The notes under the pieces are model-generated. The model was not told the origin of the DNA and searched no databases. It worked only from the letters and a program-made list of their open reading frames with translations. A DNA stretch of 64,000 nt, taken from Tepidimonas ignava. Lineage in GTDB: Bacteria; Pseudomonadota; Gammaproteobacteria; Burkholderiales; Burkholderiaceae_C. The number at the start of each line of letters is the position of its first letter. Within the stretch, counting starts at the first letter, position 1. The stretch covers positions 1-64,000 of the forward strand of contig NZ_SMAH01000001.1 in NCBI RefSeq assembly GCF_004342625.1, given 5' to 3'. The position numbers and the translations under genes are program-made. Shown piece by piece: positions 51,556 to 60,604 of this stretch.

Positions 51556-52366
51556 GCCCCCGGCGTGCTGCGGCCCCCGGTGGGCTCCATGGCCGCCACA
51601 ATCGGCCGCGTGCCCAAGGTCCTCCACGACACGGCCAATCAGCAAAGGATCGTCGTGGTTCATGGAAGTGGGCACAGGGCAGCGGCTCCACATGAGGGCC
51701 TTCGAGCTCGACGTCAAATGGCTGCGCCCCGTCACCGGGCTCTGCAAGCTGGCTTGCGCGTTTTTTCACCAGCATGGGTAGCGTGCTTTCGCGCAGGTCA
51801 GATCAACCGCCGTTCGAGGAGCCGTCATGCGCCCAGGAACCCGTACCACTCCCCGTACGGGGCTAAGGCCATTTGGCACGTGCCGAACCCTGGCCCTGCT
51901 GTGCGCGTGGCAGCGATTGCCCAGCGTCGGCGCACCCCCGAGTGGGGCAGTGCATGCGTCCAACGGGAGGTCGGGCTGAACCGCCTTTGTTCAACGGGTG
52001 TGGTTCGCCTACGAACTGGTCAACGAAGGGCCAACAGGGCGGGGGTGTCGATGAACCGGGAGGGCATCGGAGGGGCGCGCCGCACGTTCGGTTGGTTGAT
52101 GGGGTCGCCCAGGTCTTCGAGGGCGCTTACGGGGCAAGACCGCACGAACCGAGGCGCCAGACGGGGTAACGCCGTGATCGCTGAGGCTGGAGCGGTTTGA
52201 GCAGGTGTCTGGGGGGCCACCCTTACGGCGGTTGAAGCCCATGGGGTATATTGTGCGGAAAGCGCTGGGGCAAGCTTCCTGCATCGATTGGTCCAGAGGA
52301 CCCAAGGCGAAGGTCTCAACGTAAACAAGACAGCAGCCTCCTCAACCGCCGAGGCGTTTCAAGTCC
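51556..52366. other. Gene-free stretch right of the AraC gene
   Basis: About 810 bases with no recognisable protein. A 211-codon frame (51565-52200) is open, but its Arg-rich translation is unlike its neighbours. Short stretches such as VWFAYELVNEGPTG near 52000 look protein-like but I cannot place them. The right end must hold the promoter of pap; TATATT is at 52247-52252 without a partner -35. It mirrors the empty stretch at the other end of the cluster. Confidence 0.5.
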
Positions 52367-53854
52367 ATGTTCGAATCTGCTGAGATTGGCCATCGTCTGG
52401 ACCGCGCCACGTACAAGGCCCAGGTGCCCGCGTTGCGCGCGGCGTTGTTGCAGGCCCAGTACGAGCTGCTGCAGCGTGCCGACCGTGCGGTGTGCATCCT
52501 GATCAACGGGGTCGACGGGGCAGGCCGCAGCGAAACGGTCAACACCCTCAACGCCTGGATGGACCCACGCCATATCCGCACCGAGGCGTTCGACCCGTTG
52601 CGGGACGAGGAGCGCCGCTGGCCCGAGATGTGGCGCTTTTGGCAGGTGTTGCCGCCCAAGGGCCACATTGGCATCTTGTTTGGGTCGTGGTACACCGATC
52701 CCATCCATTGCCGGGTGCAGGGGCGCGACGACCGGCAACGCTTTGCGTTGCGGCTGGAGCGCATCCGGCGCTTCGAGCGCATGCTGGTCGCCGAGGGGGT
52801 GGTGCTGGTCAAGTTCTGGTTCCATCTGTCGAAAAAGGCGGTCAAAGCCCGCTACAAGGCGTTGGCGGCGGATCCGCGCACGGCATGGCGCATCGGACCG
52901 CGCGAAAAGGCGCACCTCAAACGCTACGATGCCTTCATCGACGCGGCCGACGAAGCGCTGCGCAGCACCAGCCTGGGCGAGGCGCCCTGGATCGTCATTG
53001 ATGGCAGCGACGACGCCTACCGAGAGGTGACCGCGGGGCAGCACCTGCTGACGGTGCTGCAGCACCGGCCGCCTCCGGCGCCGGCCCCCGTGCCCGTGCC
53101 CCCGGCGGTGCTGGAGCTGCCGGCGCGTCCAGCCAGCCTGTTGCACGCGTTCGACTACGGCCGCAGCCTGACGCAGCAGCGCTACGAACGCCAGTTGGCC
53201 CGCTGGCAAGGCGAGCTCAATCAGCTCAGCCGCCACCCGGGGCTGCGCAAACGCTCGCTCGTCGTGGTGTTCGAGGGCATGGACGCGGCGGGCAAGGGCA
53301 GCACGATACGGCGTTTGACGGCGGCGTGGGACGCGCGGTTTTACCGCGTGGTGCCGGTGGCGGCGCCGAACGAAAACGAGCGTGCGCAACCGTACCTGTG
53401 GCGCTTTTGGCGCTACATCCCTCCCCACGGCAAGGCGGTCATCTTCGACCGGTCCTGGTACGGTCGGGTGTTGGTCGAGCGCGTCGAGGGGCTGTGCGGC
53501 GAGGCCGACTGGATGCGCGCGTACGGCGAGATCAACGCCTACGAGGAGGAGTTGGCCGAGGCTGGGGCGATCATCGTCAAGTTTTGGCTGGCCATCACGC
53601 CCGAGGAGCAGCTGCGGCGCTTTCGCGAGCGCGAGAACACCCCGTACAAGCGCCACAAGATCACGCCCGAGGATTGGCGCAACCGCGAAAAGTGGCCTCA
53701 GTACGAACGCGCCGTGGAGCAGATGGTGGACCGCACGTCGACCCGCGTGGCGCCATGGCACATCGTGGCCAGCGACGACAAGCGTTGGGCGCGCGTCGAG
53801 GTGCTGCGCACGCTGACGCGCCGGCTACGGGTGGCGCTGGACGACGAAGCTTGA
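52367..53854 (+). CDS. pap: Polyphosphate:AMP phosphotransferase (class II PPK2, two-domain)
   Basis: 495 residues with two PPK2 domains. The C-terminal one (about 255-495) has a full Walker A, G304-MDAAGKGST, plus FDRSWYGRVLVERV. The N-terminal one (about 30-230) has NGVDGAGRSET, where the P-loop Lys is Arg, so it is probably inactive. A Pro/Ala linker lies at about 228-245. Class II PPK2 enzymes make ADP from AMP and polyphosphate, only through the C-terminal domain. No strong ribosome site is seen before 52367. Confidence 0.94.
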   Translation: MFESAEIGHRLDRATYKAQVPALRAALLQAQYELLQRADRAVCILINGVDGAGRSETVNTLNAWMDPRHIRTEAFDPLRDEERRWPEMWRFWQVLPPKGHIGILFGSWYTDPIHCRVQGRDDRQRFALRLERIRRFERMLVAEGVVLVKFWFHLSKKAVKARYKALAADPRTAWRIGPREKAHLKRYDAFIDAADEALRSTSLGEAPWIVIDGSDDAYREVTAGQHLLTVLQHRPPPAPAPVPVPPAVLELPARPASLLHAFDYGRSLTQQRYERQLARWQGELNQLSRHPGLRKRSLVVVFEGMDAAGKGSTIRRLTAAWDARFYRVVPVAAPNENERAQPYLWRFWRYIPPHGKAVIFDRSWYGRVLVERVEGLCGEADWMRAYGEINAYEEELAEAGAIIVKFWLAITPEEQLRRFRERENTPYKRHKITPEDWRNREKWPQYERAVEQMVDRTSTRVAPWHIVASDDKRWARVEVLRTLTRRLRVALDDEA

Positions 53855-53868
53855 GACCGGCGCGCTGG

Positions 53869-54177
53869 TCAGGCGCCCAACGGAGGCAGGCCGTGGCGGG
53901 CACGCGCCTTGGTGCACGCGTCGCTGCCGGCCTCGAACTCCCGGCACGGTGAGGGCCGCCATTCGTAAATACCGCAGGCCACCTGCTGGCCCACGGTGCC
54001 GGTCAGCGCGGCGCACCGCGGGGGCCAGTGGTCGGTGCCGCGCATCCGCACGGTGGCGCCGCTGACCTCGACCGCCAACCCGTCCGGCACCCGGCCGCCG
54101 CAGCTTTGCGTTTCGTACACCGAAAAATCAACCCGAAACCAGGCGCAGCATGCGCCGCAGCGCAAGCACTCGCTCAT
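53869..54177 (-). CDS. YkgJ-family cysteine-cluster protein
   Basis: 102 residues. It has the CxxCGxCC start (CLRCGACC), RCAAL, CGIYEWRPSPCREF and a last Cys in DACTKAR, the pattern of the UPF0153/YkgJ family, expected to bind metal (zinc or iron-sulfur). The function is unknown. It converges on pap, 14 bases away, and begins 33 bases left of the argF-tail repeat. Confidence 0.9.
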   Translation of the reverse strand: MSECLRCGACCAWFRVDFSVYETQSCGGRVPDGLAVEVSGATVRMRGTDHWPPRCAALTGTVGQQVACGIYEWRPSPCREFEAGSDACTKARARHGLPPLGA

Positions 54178-54215
54178 TGCACTCCCAACCGATTCTCAAC
54201 ACGGTATGGCTCACC

Positions 54216-54352
54216 GCCGGCCGAGCAACAGGTATTCCATCAACGCCTTTTGCACATGCATGCGGTTTGGCCGCTGCGCTCGAAACCGCATGGGCTACTG
54301 CCGGCCGAGCAACAGGTACTCCATCAACGCCTTTTGCACATGCATGCGGTTT
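54216..54352. repeat. Tandem duplication of the argF 3' end
   Basis: Positions 54216-54268 and 54300-54352 are the same 53-base sequence with one mismatch, 84 bases apart. The right copy is the true end of argF (last 17 codons). The left copy is downstream of the argF stop and, in the argF sense, still reads HVQKALMEYLLLGRR before a TGA. The bases between look loosely related too. A slippage or short tandem duplication would explain it. Confidence 0.9.
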
Positions 54353-55245
54353 TCGGCTTCGTCCCAGACGACGGATTGGGGGCCGTCGATGACCTCGGCG
54401 TCGACCTCTTCGCCACGGTGGGCGGGCAGGCAGTGCATGAACAGCGCCTCGGGCTTGGCTTGCGCCATCATGGCAGCGGTCACGCGCCAAGCGGCGAACG
54501 CTTTTTGCCGTGCTTCGTTTTCGGCTTCGTAGCCCATGCTGGTCCACACGTCGGTGGTGACCAAGTCGGCGCCGCGGCAAGCCTGCATGGGGTCGTCGAA
54601 GACCTGCCAAAAGTCGCCGCGCGGCACACCGGCCACGGCCGGGTCGACCTCGTAGCCGCGCGGGGTGCTGAGGTGCACGCGAAAGCCCAGGATCTGCGCC
54701 GCCTGCAGCCAGGTGTTGGCCATGTTGTTGCCGTCGCCGATCCACGCCACCGTGATCCCGCGCAGCGCGCCGGCATCGATCGAGCCGTCGCTGCGGCGGC
54801 CACGGTGCTCGAGCCAGGTGAACAAATCGGCCAGGATTTGGCAGGGGTGGAACTCGTTGGTCAGGCCGTTGATGACCGGCACGCGCGAATGCGCGGCAAA
54901 GCGCTCGATCTTGCTTTGCTCGAAGGTGCGGATCATCACCAGGTCCACCATGCGGCTGATGACGCGCGCAGTGTCCTCGATCGGTTCGCTGCGCCCAAGC
55001 TGGCTGTCGCCCGTGGTCAGGTGCACCACCGAGCCGCCCATTTGGTACATCCCCGCCTCAAAGCTGACCCGCGTGCGCGTGCTGGCTTTCTCGAAGATCA
55101 TGGCCAGCGTGCGATCCACCAGCGGCTGGTAGCGCTCGTAGGTCTTGAACTTGTGTTTGATCAGGGCCGCGCGCTCGAACAAGTAGGCGTACTCGTCGGC
55201 CGTGAAATCCTTGAACTGCAGGTAGTGGCGTAGCGGCGGGGTCAT
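54295..55245 (-). CDS. argF: Ornithine carbamoyltransferase
   Basis: 316 residues. It makes citrulline from ornithine and carbamoyl phosphate. The carbamoyl-phosphate motif is ASTRTR, with HPCQ and the Cys-Leu-Pro motif HCLPAHRGEE. ATG at 55245 overlaps the argD TGA by four bases, so the two are translationally coupled. The 3' end is duplicated just past the stop. Confidence 0.96.
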   Translation of the reverse strand: MTPPLRHYLQFKDFTADEYAYLFERAALIKHKFKTYERYQPLVDRTLAMIFEKASTRTRVSFEAGMYQMGGSVVHLTTGDSQLGRSEPIEDTARVISRMVDLVMIRTFEQSKIERFAAHSRVPVINGLTNEFHPCQILADLFTWLEHRGRRSDGSIDAGALRGITVAWIGDGNNMANTWLQAAQILGFRVHLSTPRGYEVDPAVAGVPRGDFWQVFDDPMQACRGADLVTTDVWTSMGYEAENEARQKAFAAWRVTAAMMAQAKPEALFMHCLPAHRGEEVDAEVIDGPQSVVWDEAENRMHVQKALMEYLLLGRQ

Positions 55246-56447
55246 GCGGAGGTCTCGTCGAGGAAGGTGCGCACCTGCGGCACCAGTTTGGCGATGATTT
55301 CGTCGGCTTCGGCGCGCGACAGAATCAGGGGGGGCACCAAGCGCACCACGCGGTCGGCGGTCACCGAAATCAGCAGCCCGGCGCGCGCACAGCGCAGCAC
55401 CAGGTCGCCGCACGGGCGGTCGAGCTCGATGCCGATCATCAAGCCTTTGCCGCGCACTTCGCGCACCCCTGGCACGGCGTGCAGCTCGGCCCACAGTTGG
55501 GTCAGCAGGTGCTGGCCTTGCCGCGCGGCGTTGTCCAGCAGGCCCTCGTCTTCCATGATGCGGATGGTCTCGAGGCCGGCGCGCATGGCCAGCGGGTTGC
55601 CGCCAAACGTGGTGCCGTGGTTGCCCGGCTGAAAGATCTGCGCCGCGCGCGGCCCGGCCACCACCGCGCCGACCGGCACGCCCGAGCCCAGCCCCTTGGC
55701 CAGCGGCATCACGTCGGGGCGAACGCCCGCCCACTGGTGCGCGAACCACCGGCCGGTGCGGCCCATGCCGCACTGCACCTCGTCGATCATCAGCAGCCAG
55801 TCGCGCTCGTCGCACAACGCGCGCACGCCGGCGATGTAGTCAGGCTGCAGCGGGTGCACGCCACCTTCGCCCTGAATGGCTTCAAAAAACACCGCCACGA
55901 CGTTGGGGTTGCCTTCGGTGGCGCGGCGCAGCGCGTCCAGGTCGTTGATCGGCACGCGGATGAAGCCTTCGACCAGGGGCTCGAAGCCCGCTTGCACCTT
56001 GGGGTTGCCGGTGGCCGACAGCGTGGCGATCGAGCGGCCGTGGAACGCCCGCTCGTACACCACGATTTCGGGGCGCGCGATGCCCTTGTCGTGACCGAAC
56101 TTGCGCGCCAGCTTCAGCGCGGCTTCGTTGGCCTCCAGCCCGCTGGAGCAAAAGAAGACCTTGTCCAGCCCGCTGCGCTCGCACAGCGCCGCGGCCAACG
56201 GCTCGGTGTAGGGGTGGTGATGGTAGTTGCTCGTGTGGATGAGCTGGCCGACTTGGTCCTGCAGCGCCCGCACGAGGCGCGGGTGGGCGTGGCCCAGCGT
56301 GTTGACGGCGATGCCCGCCAAAGCGTCCAGGTACTCGCGCCCCTGGTCGTCCCACACGCGGCACCCCTTGCCGTGGGTGAGCATCACGGGCACACGCCCA
56401 TAGGTGGACATGACATGCGGCTCGGGGATTGGCTTGAGGTCGTACAT
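55242..56447 (-). CDS. argD: Acetylornithine aminotransferase
   Basis: 401 residues. It is a class III PLP aminotransferase in arginine synthesis; the PLP Lys is in PLAKGLGSGVPVG and the Asp in LMIDEVQCGMGRTG. HTSNYHHHPYTEPLAAAL is typical of ArgD. ATG at 56447 (MYDLKPIPEPHVMSTYGRV) is chosen because upstream codons are not conserved. Divergent from the DUF3579 gene; the gap holds the palindrome at 56578. Confidence 0.95.
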   Translation of the reverse strand: MYDLKPIPEPHVMSTYGRVPVMLTHGKGCRVWDDQGREYLDALAGIAVNTLGHAHPRLVRALQDQVGQLIHTSNYHHHPYTEPLAAALCERSGLDKVFFCSSGLEANEAALKLARKFGHDKGIARPEIVVYERAFHGRSIATLSATGNPKVQAGFEPLVEGFIRVPINDLDALRRATEGNPNVVAVFFEAIQGEGGVHPLQPDYIAGVRALCDERDWLLMIDEVQCGMGRTGRWFAHQWAGVRPDVMPLAKGLGSGVPVGAVVAGPRAAQIFQPGNHGTTFGGNPLAMRAGLETIRIMEDEGLLDNAARQGQHLLTQLWAELHAVPGVREVRGKGLMIGIELDRPCGDLVLRCARAGLLISVTADRVVRLVPPLILSRAEADEIIAKLVPQVRTFLDETSA

Positions 56448-56577
56448 CGCGTCGGGCGCTCCTGCAAACGTGGTTCGGCCAGCCGCCGATTCTATCGGTG
56501 GCGGCGTCGGGCGCAGGGGCCGAAGCCGCGCGGGGGTGAATAGCCAGCCGCGGGTACGTAACGGAAACGGCACCAAG

Positions 56578-56589
56578 TCTTATATAAGA
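56578..56589. promoter_or_regulatory. Palindrome TCTTATATAAGA in the argD/DUF3579 gap
   Basis: A perfect 12-base palindrome. It differs by one base from each half of the aceA operator, and over 17 bases (56576-56592) matches the aceA left arm at 14. It is immediately followed by TAGAAT (56590-56595), a likely -10 for DUF3579; aceA shows the same operator-then--10 layout. It could also act on argD. Confidence 0.6.
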
Positions 56590-56605
56590 TAGAATACCGC
56601 CCGTG

Positions 56606-56935
56606 ATGGACACGCCCCACGCCCAGCAAGTTTTTATTCAGGGGGTGACCCGCAGCGGGCGCACCTTCCGTCCGAGCGACTGGGCGGAGCGTCTGGCCGG
56701 CGTGATGCGCCCTTTCCATCCGCAGGCCCGCGCCAGCGGCCCGGCGGGCCACCTGGGCTATTCCCCCTGGGTGGTGCCCACCGTGGTGGGCGGCGTCAAG
56801 TGCGTGGTGGTGGACCGGGCGCTGCGCGACTACGATGAGCGCGCATGGGATTTCATCATGGGGTTTGCGCGCGACAACGATCTGGTCGTCACCGAAGCGT
56901 GCCTGGTGCCCGACGTCCCCGCATCGCGCCCCTGA
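56606..56935 (+). CDS. DUF3579 family protein
   Basis: 109 residues. The block IQGVTRSGRTFRPSDWAERL and VGGVKCVVVDRALRD are typical of DUF3579, a small betaproteobacterial family of unknown function. ATG at 56606 is preceded by an in-frame GTG at 56603. The -10 candidate TAGAAT (56590-56595) would place the mRNA start at about 56602, so the message may have little or no leader. No ribosome site is visible. rpsT converges on it, and a hairpin lies between. Confidence 0.85.
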   Translation: MDTPHAQQVFIQGVTRSGRTFRPSDWAERLAGVMRPFHPQARASGPAGHLGYSPWVVPTVVGGVKCVVVDRALRDYDERAWDFIMGFARDNDLVVTEACLVPDVPASRP

Positions 56936-56988
56936 GCGCGCCGATCCTTGCCGCGCTTCCGTTTGGCCGTGAGGTCCCCTTGAAACGC

Positions 56989-57014
56989 CAACGCCTCCCG
57001 GCTGGGAGGCGTTG
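56989..57014. terminator. Bidirectional hairpin between DUF3579 gene and rpsT
   Basis: CAACGCCTCCC (56989-56999) and GGGAGGCGTTG (57004-57014) form a perfect 11-base stem with a 4-base loop. Short T-runs follow on both sides (AGGTTT on plus, GTTTC on minus). It suits two convergent genes. Confidence 0.65.
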
Positions 57015-57104
57015 AGGTTTGCCCGGCGCGTCGGGCGTTGCTGGCAGCGCACCCGTTCCAAAGGCAGGCGGCACGCGGCCGCCCGTGCGGGTGTTTTCGC
57101 GCGT

Positions 57105-57407
57105 TTAGGCGGCTGCGGTGGCGGCGCCCAGCGCCTTGACCTTGGCCGACAGGCGGCTCTTGTCACGCGCCGCCTTGTTTTTGTGGAAGATGCCCTTGTC
57201 GGCGATCGAATCGACGATCGACTGCATTTGGGCAAACAGCTCGGTCGCCTTGGCCTTGTCGCCGGCGGCGACGGCTTTTTCGACCTTCTTGATCGCGGTG
57301 CGGTACTTCGAACGCAGCGAGCTGTTGTGGGCGTTGAGCTTGGCGTCCTGGCGGGCGCGCTTGCGGCCCGACTTCAGGCGCGGGGACTTGTTGGACTTGG
57401 TGGCCAT
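57105..57407 (-). CDS. rpsT: 30S ribosomal protein S20
   Basis: 100 residues. [20 protein letters not shown] is the S20 start and [18 protein letters not shown] the end. It binds 16S rRNA early. It is a little longer than E. coli S20 (87). The start at 57407 has TTCCTG-type upstream sequence (GGAACCC on the minus strand). A strong promoter lies 52 bases upstream. Confidence 0.96.
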   Translation of the reverse strand: MATKSNKSPRLKSGRKRARQDAKLNAHNSSLRSKYRTAIKKVEKAVAAGDKAKATELFAQMQSIVDSIADKGIFHKNKAARDKSRLSAKVKALGAATAAA

Positions 57408-57458
57408 GGATGGGTTCCTGACAAGAAGTTTGGGAGGATGATGCCAGCAAAACCCGCA

Positions 57459-57487
57459 ATTATAGACAGGGCAGCCGCGGTTGGCAA
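57459..57487 (-). promoter_or_regulatory. rpsT promoter
   Basis: On the minus strand TTGCCA (57487-57482) and TATAAT (57464-57459) are separated by 17 bases. This is the best sigma-70 promoter seen in the window and fits a highly expressed ribosomal gene. Confidence 0.8.
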
Positions 57488-57631
57488 AGAAACAACACCG
57501 GCGCGCGCACGGCGGTGTTCGGTTGACCTTTGTCAACCGGATGCAAGGGGACTCGGGCATACTTGCGCGCGCTGACCGCGCGTGGCTAGCCTGCACGGGC
57601 GCGCTCGGCTGCCGAGCTTTTTTCGGTGACG

Positions 57632-58759
57632 ATGTTTGGTTTCGAAGACACCATGACCCAGGAAAACCTGTCCGCCACCCAAGCGGCCCAACCCATCCCT
57701 CCGGGCGCGGCCCTGCCGCACCGCAAAATCATCCGCAGCTGGATCACGCCGCTGGCCGAGCGGCGCACCGCCATTGCGGTGGCGCTGCTGGTGTTGGACT
57801 GGGTGATCTTCGCCACCTTCATCGCGGGCACCGTCGTGTTCACCAGTTGGTGGGCCAAGCTGCTGTGCGGCGTGGCGGCGGGCTTCATGATCGGGCGCCT
57901 GTTCATCATCGGGCACGACGCGTGCCACCAAAGCTACACGCCGCATCGCGGCCTCAACAAGCTGCTGGGGCGCATCGCGATGATCCCGTCGCTGACGCCC
58001 TACAGCCTGTGGGAGGTCGGCCACAACGTGGTGCACCACGGCTACACCAACCTCAAGGGCGTGGACTTCGTCTGGGCGCCACTGACCAAGGAAGAGTTTG
58101 AAGCCCTGCCGCGCTGGCGCCAGTGGCTCGAGCGTGTGTACCGCAGCGGCTGGGGGCCGGCGTTGTACTACCTGATCGAGATGTGGTGGCTGCGCATGTT
58201 TTTCCCGCGCAAGGCCTACATGGGCGCGCGCCGGCCGGAGTTCATCTGGGACGGCGTGTTCGTGCTGGCCGTTGGCGTGGCTTGGATCGCCGCCATGGTG
58301 GCCGCAGCGCTGGCCACCGACCAGTCGGTGGCGCTGCAGGTGCTGATGGGGTTTGTTGTGCCGTTCATCTTCTGGAACGCGATGATCGGCTTCGTCGTGT
58401 ACGTGCACCACACCCACCCGGCGGTGCAGTGGCACGACGACAAGGTGGCGTGGGCCAAGGCGGCGCCGTTTGTGTCCACCACGGTGCACCTGGAGTTCCC
58501 GTTCAAGATCGGGGCGCTGATGCACCACATCATGGAGCACACCGCGCACCACGTCGACATGAGCGTGCCGCTGTACCGTCTCAAACAGGCGCAAAAGAAG
58601 CTGGAGGAGATGCTGCCGGGCCGCATCATCATCCAGCGCTTCAGTTGGCGCTGGTACTTCGACACCGCGCGGCGCTGCAAGCTGTACGATTTCACGCGCC
58701 GCTGCTGGACCGATTTCCAGGGGCGTCCGACCAGCGACCCGGCGCCATCGTACGCCTGA
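57632..58759 (+). CDS. Membrane fatty-acid desaturase (DesA type)
   Basis: 375 residues with four or more hydrophobic stretches (about 45-95, 205-260). Three His boxes are seen: H95-DACH, H131-NVVHH, and [10 protein letters not shown] (298-307), the set of acyl-lipid desaturases with a di-iron site. It introduces a double bond into membrane acyl chains and helps adapt fluidity; position specificity is not known. ATG at 57632; GTG at 57626 is possible. Divergent from rpsT. Confidence 0.9.
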   Translation: MFGFEDTMTQENLSATQAAQPIPPGAALPHRKIIRSWITPLAERRTAIAVALLVLDWVIFATFIAGTVVFTSWWAKLLCGVAAGFMIGRLFIIGHDACHQSYTPHRGLNKLLGRIAMIPSLTPYSLWEVGHNVVHHGYTNLKGVDFVWAPLTKEEFEALPRWRQWLERVYRSGWGPALYYLIEMWWLRMFFPRKAYMGARRPEFIWDGVFVLAVGVAWIAAMVAAALATDQSVALQVLMGFVVPFIFWNAMIGFVVYVHHTHPAVQWHDDKVAWAKAAPFVSTTVHLEFPFKIGALMHHIMEHTAHHVDMSVPLYRLKQAQKKLEEMLPGRIIIQRFSWRWYFDTARRCKLYDFTRRCWTDFQGRPTSDPAPSYA

Positions 58760-58856
58760 GCGCCCCGTACCACGGACGTGAGCGAGGGACCGCATGGCGG
58801 TCCCTTGGCCTTGTTGCGCTGGCCAGCGCCGTGCTGCGGTGCGACAATACAGCCCA

Positions 58857-60338
58857 ATGACACAAGCGTTTTCCGAACTGAACCTGGCCGAACCGCTGCA
58901 ACGCGCGGTGGCCGAGATGGGCTACACGGCCCTGACCCCCATCCAGGCCCAAGCCATTCCCGTGGTGCTGCAGGGGCGCGACGTGATGGGCGCGGCCCAG
59001 ACCGGCACCGGCAAGACGGCGGCGTTTTCGCTGCCGCTGCTGCAGCGGCTGTTGCGCCACGCCAACACCTCGACGTCGCCGGCGCGCCATCCGGTGCGTG
59101 CGCTGGTGCTGCTGCCCACGCGCGAGCTGGCCGATCAGGTGGCGCAGCAGATCAAGCTGTACGCCAAACACACGCCGCTGCGCAGCGCGGTGGTGTTTGG
59201 CGGCATGGACATGAAGCCTCAGGTCGAGGAGTTGCGCAAGGGCGTCGAGATCCTGGTGGCCACGCCGGGGCGGCTGCTGGACCACATCGAGGCCAAGACG
59301 GTGGTGCTCAACCAAGTCGAGTACGTGGTGCTGGACGAGGCCGACCGCATGCTCGACATCGGGTTTTTGCCGGACCTGCAGCGCATCTTGTCGTACCTGC
59401 CCAAGCAGCGCACGACGCTGTTGTTTTCGGCGACGTTTTCGCCCGAAATCAAGCGCTTGGCGGCCAGTTACCTGCAAGACCCGGTGGTCATCGAGGTGGC
59501 GCGGCCCAACACGACCGCCTCCACCGTCGAGCAGCGCTTTTTCCGCGTCGAAGACGAGGACAAGCGCACCGCGCTCAAGGCGCTGCTGCGCGAGCACGGC
59601 GTTCAGCAGGCGTTTGTGTTCGTCAACAGCAAGCTGGGCTGCGCCCGGCTGGCGCGTGCGCTGGAGCGCGACGGCCTGGCGGTGACGGCGCTGCATGGCG
59701 ACAAGAGCCAGGACGAGCGCCTCAAGGCGCTGGAGGCGTTCAAGCAAGGCCAGGTGCAACTGCTGGTGTGCACCGACGTGGCCGCGCGCGGGCTGGACAT
59801 CAAGGACGTGCCGGCGGTGTTCAACGTGGACATCCCGTTCAACGCCGAAGACTATGTGCACCGCATCGGCCGCACCGGGCGGGCGGGGGCGTCGGGGCTG
59901 GCGTTTTCGTTCGTGACCGGACGGGATGCGCGTCAGGTGGCCGAGATCGAAAAACTTATCGGCCGCAAAGTCGAGGTTGAGCCTCTGGAGCTGCCGGACG
60001 AGCGGCGCGCACGTCCCGCGCGCGGCAACGACGGGCAACGCCTGTGGCGCAGCGGCGAGGCGGCGGCGGTCGACCCAGCGCACGACGCGCCATCGGCGGC
60101 GGCGCGCGCGCCTCGGGCACGGCCCGCACGCGCGCCCGCGGTGGCCGCGGATCCGCTGCTGGACCGGCCGTACCAACCGTCGCTGCCGCCCGATGTCAAA
60201 CCCGATTGGGAGGCGGCTGCCAAGCCCGCGGCGCCCAAAGGCCTGTCGGCCTACATCCGGCCCAAGCGCAAGGTCGCCGCGCTGCTGCGCTTTGCAGACC
60301 CGCCCAGTGCCGAGGGTTCACCGAAAGCCTCGGCATGA
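58857..60338 (+). CDS. rhlE: DEAD-box RNA helicase RhlE
   Basis: 493 residues. The motifs are all there: Q motif (F..L.L and TPIQAQAIP), AQTGTGKT, PTRELADQV, DEADRMLD, SATFS, ARGLDIKDV and HRIGRTGRAG. The C-terminal about 110 residues are Arg/Ala/Pro-rich and end in a basic KPKRKVAALLRF-like stretch (IRPKRKVAALLRF). It unwinds RNA in ribosome assembly and cold response. Start at 58857 gives MTQAFSELNLAEPLQ. Confidence 0.95.
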   Translation: MTQAFSELNLAEPLQRAVAEMGYTALTPIQAQAIPVVLQGRDVMGAAQTGTGKTAAFSLPLLQRLLRHANTSTSPARHPVRALVLLPTRELADQVAQQIKLYAKHTPLRSAVVFGGMDMKPQVEELRKGVEILVATPGRLLDHIEAKTVVLNQVEYVVLDEADRMLDIGFLPDLQRILSYLPKQRTTLLFSATFSPEIKRLAASYLQDPVVIEVARPNTTASTVEQRFFRVEDEDKRTALKALLREHGVQQAFVFVNSKLGCARLARALERDGLAVTALHGDKSQDERLKALEAFKQGQVQLLVCTDVAARGLDIKDVPAVFNVDIPFNAEDYVHRIGRTGRAGASGLAFSFVTGRDARQVAEIEKLIGRKVEVEPLELPDERRARPARGNDGQRLWRSGEAAAVDPAHDAPSAAARAPRARPARAPAVAADPLLDRPYQPSLPPDVKPDWEAAAKPAAPKGLSAYIRPKRKVAALLRFADPPSAEGSPKASA

Positions 60339-60359
60339 GCTCGGTGGCGTTCGTCCTCG

Positions 60360-60604
60360 GTGGATGGTTTGCTGCCGCAAACCGACTATTTCAGACACAA
60401 CGTACTGCTCAAACGGGCGTACCTCAAACTGGAGTGGTGTGAAGCGGCGTGCGTCAGCCCATCAAGCGTGAAGTGCAGCCTGACGATGGGCGAATACGTC
60501 ACTGGGTGTGGGTGCCTGAGCTGGGGCACTATTTGCGCGTGGTGACACTGGCCGACGGCGTGACCTTGCACAACGCATTCCCGGACAGGAGGTTTCGGCC
60601 ATGA
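60360..60604 (+). pseudogene. Frameshifted small partner gene of DUF2283
   Basis: From GTG at 60360 the frame gives DYFRHNVLLKRAYLKLEWCEAA; then the neighbouring frame continues as VRQPIKREVQPDDGRIRHWV, WVPELGHYLRVVTLADGVTL and HNAFPDRRFRP, ending in TGA at 60602-60604. The switch is at about 60440 (GAAGCGGCGTGCG), where one missing G would restore EAAVRQP. The 245 bases are one short of 82 codons. The stop overlaps the DUF2283 ATG. Small proteins with this LKR-Y-LK-EWCE and HNAFPDR pattern are usually found right before DUF2283; I recall no functional name. Confidence 0.75.

Noticed and set aside
51565-52200. A 211-codon open frame in the empty stretch
   Set aside because: No ribosome site, Arg-rich translation, no recognisable motif; described as part of the gene-free region.
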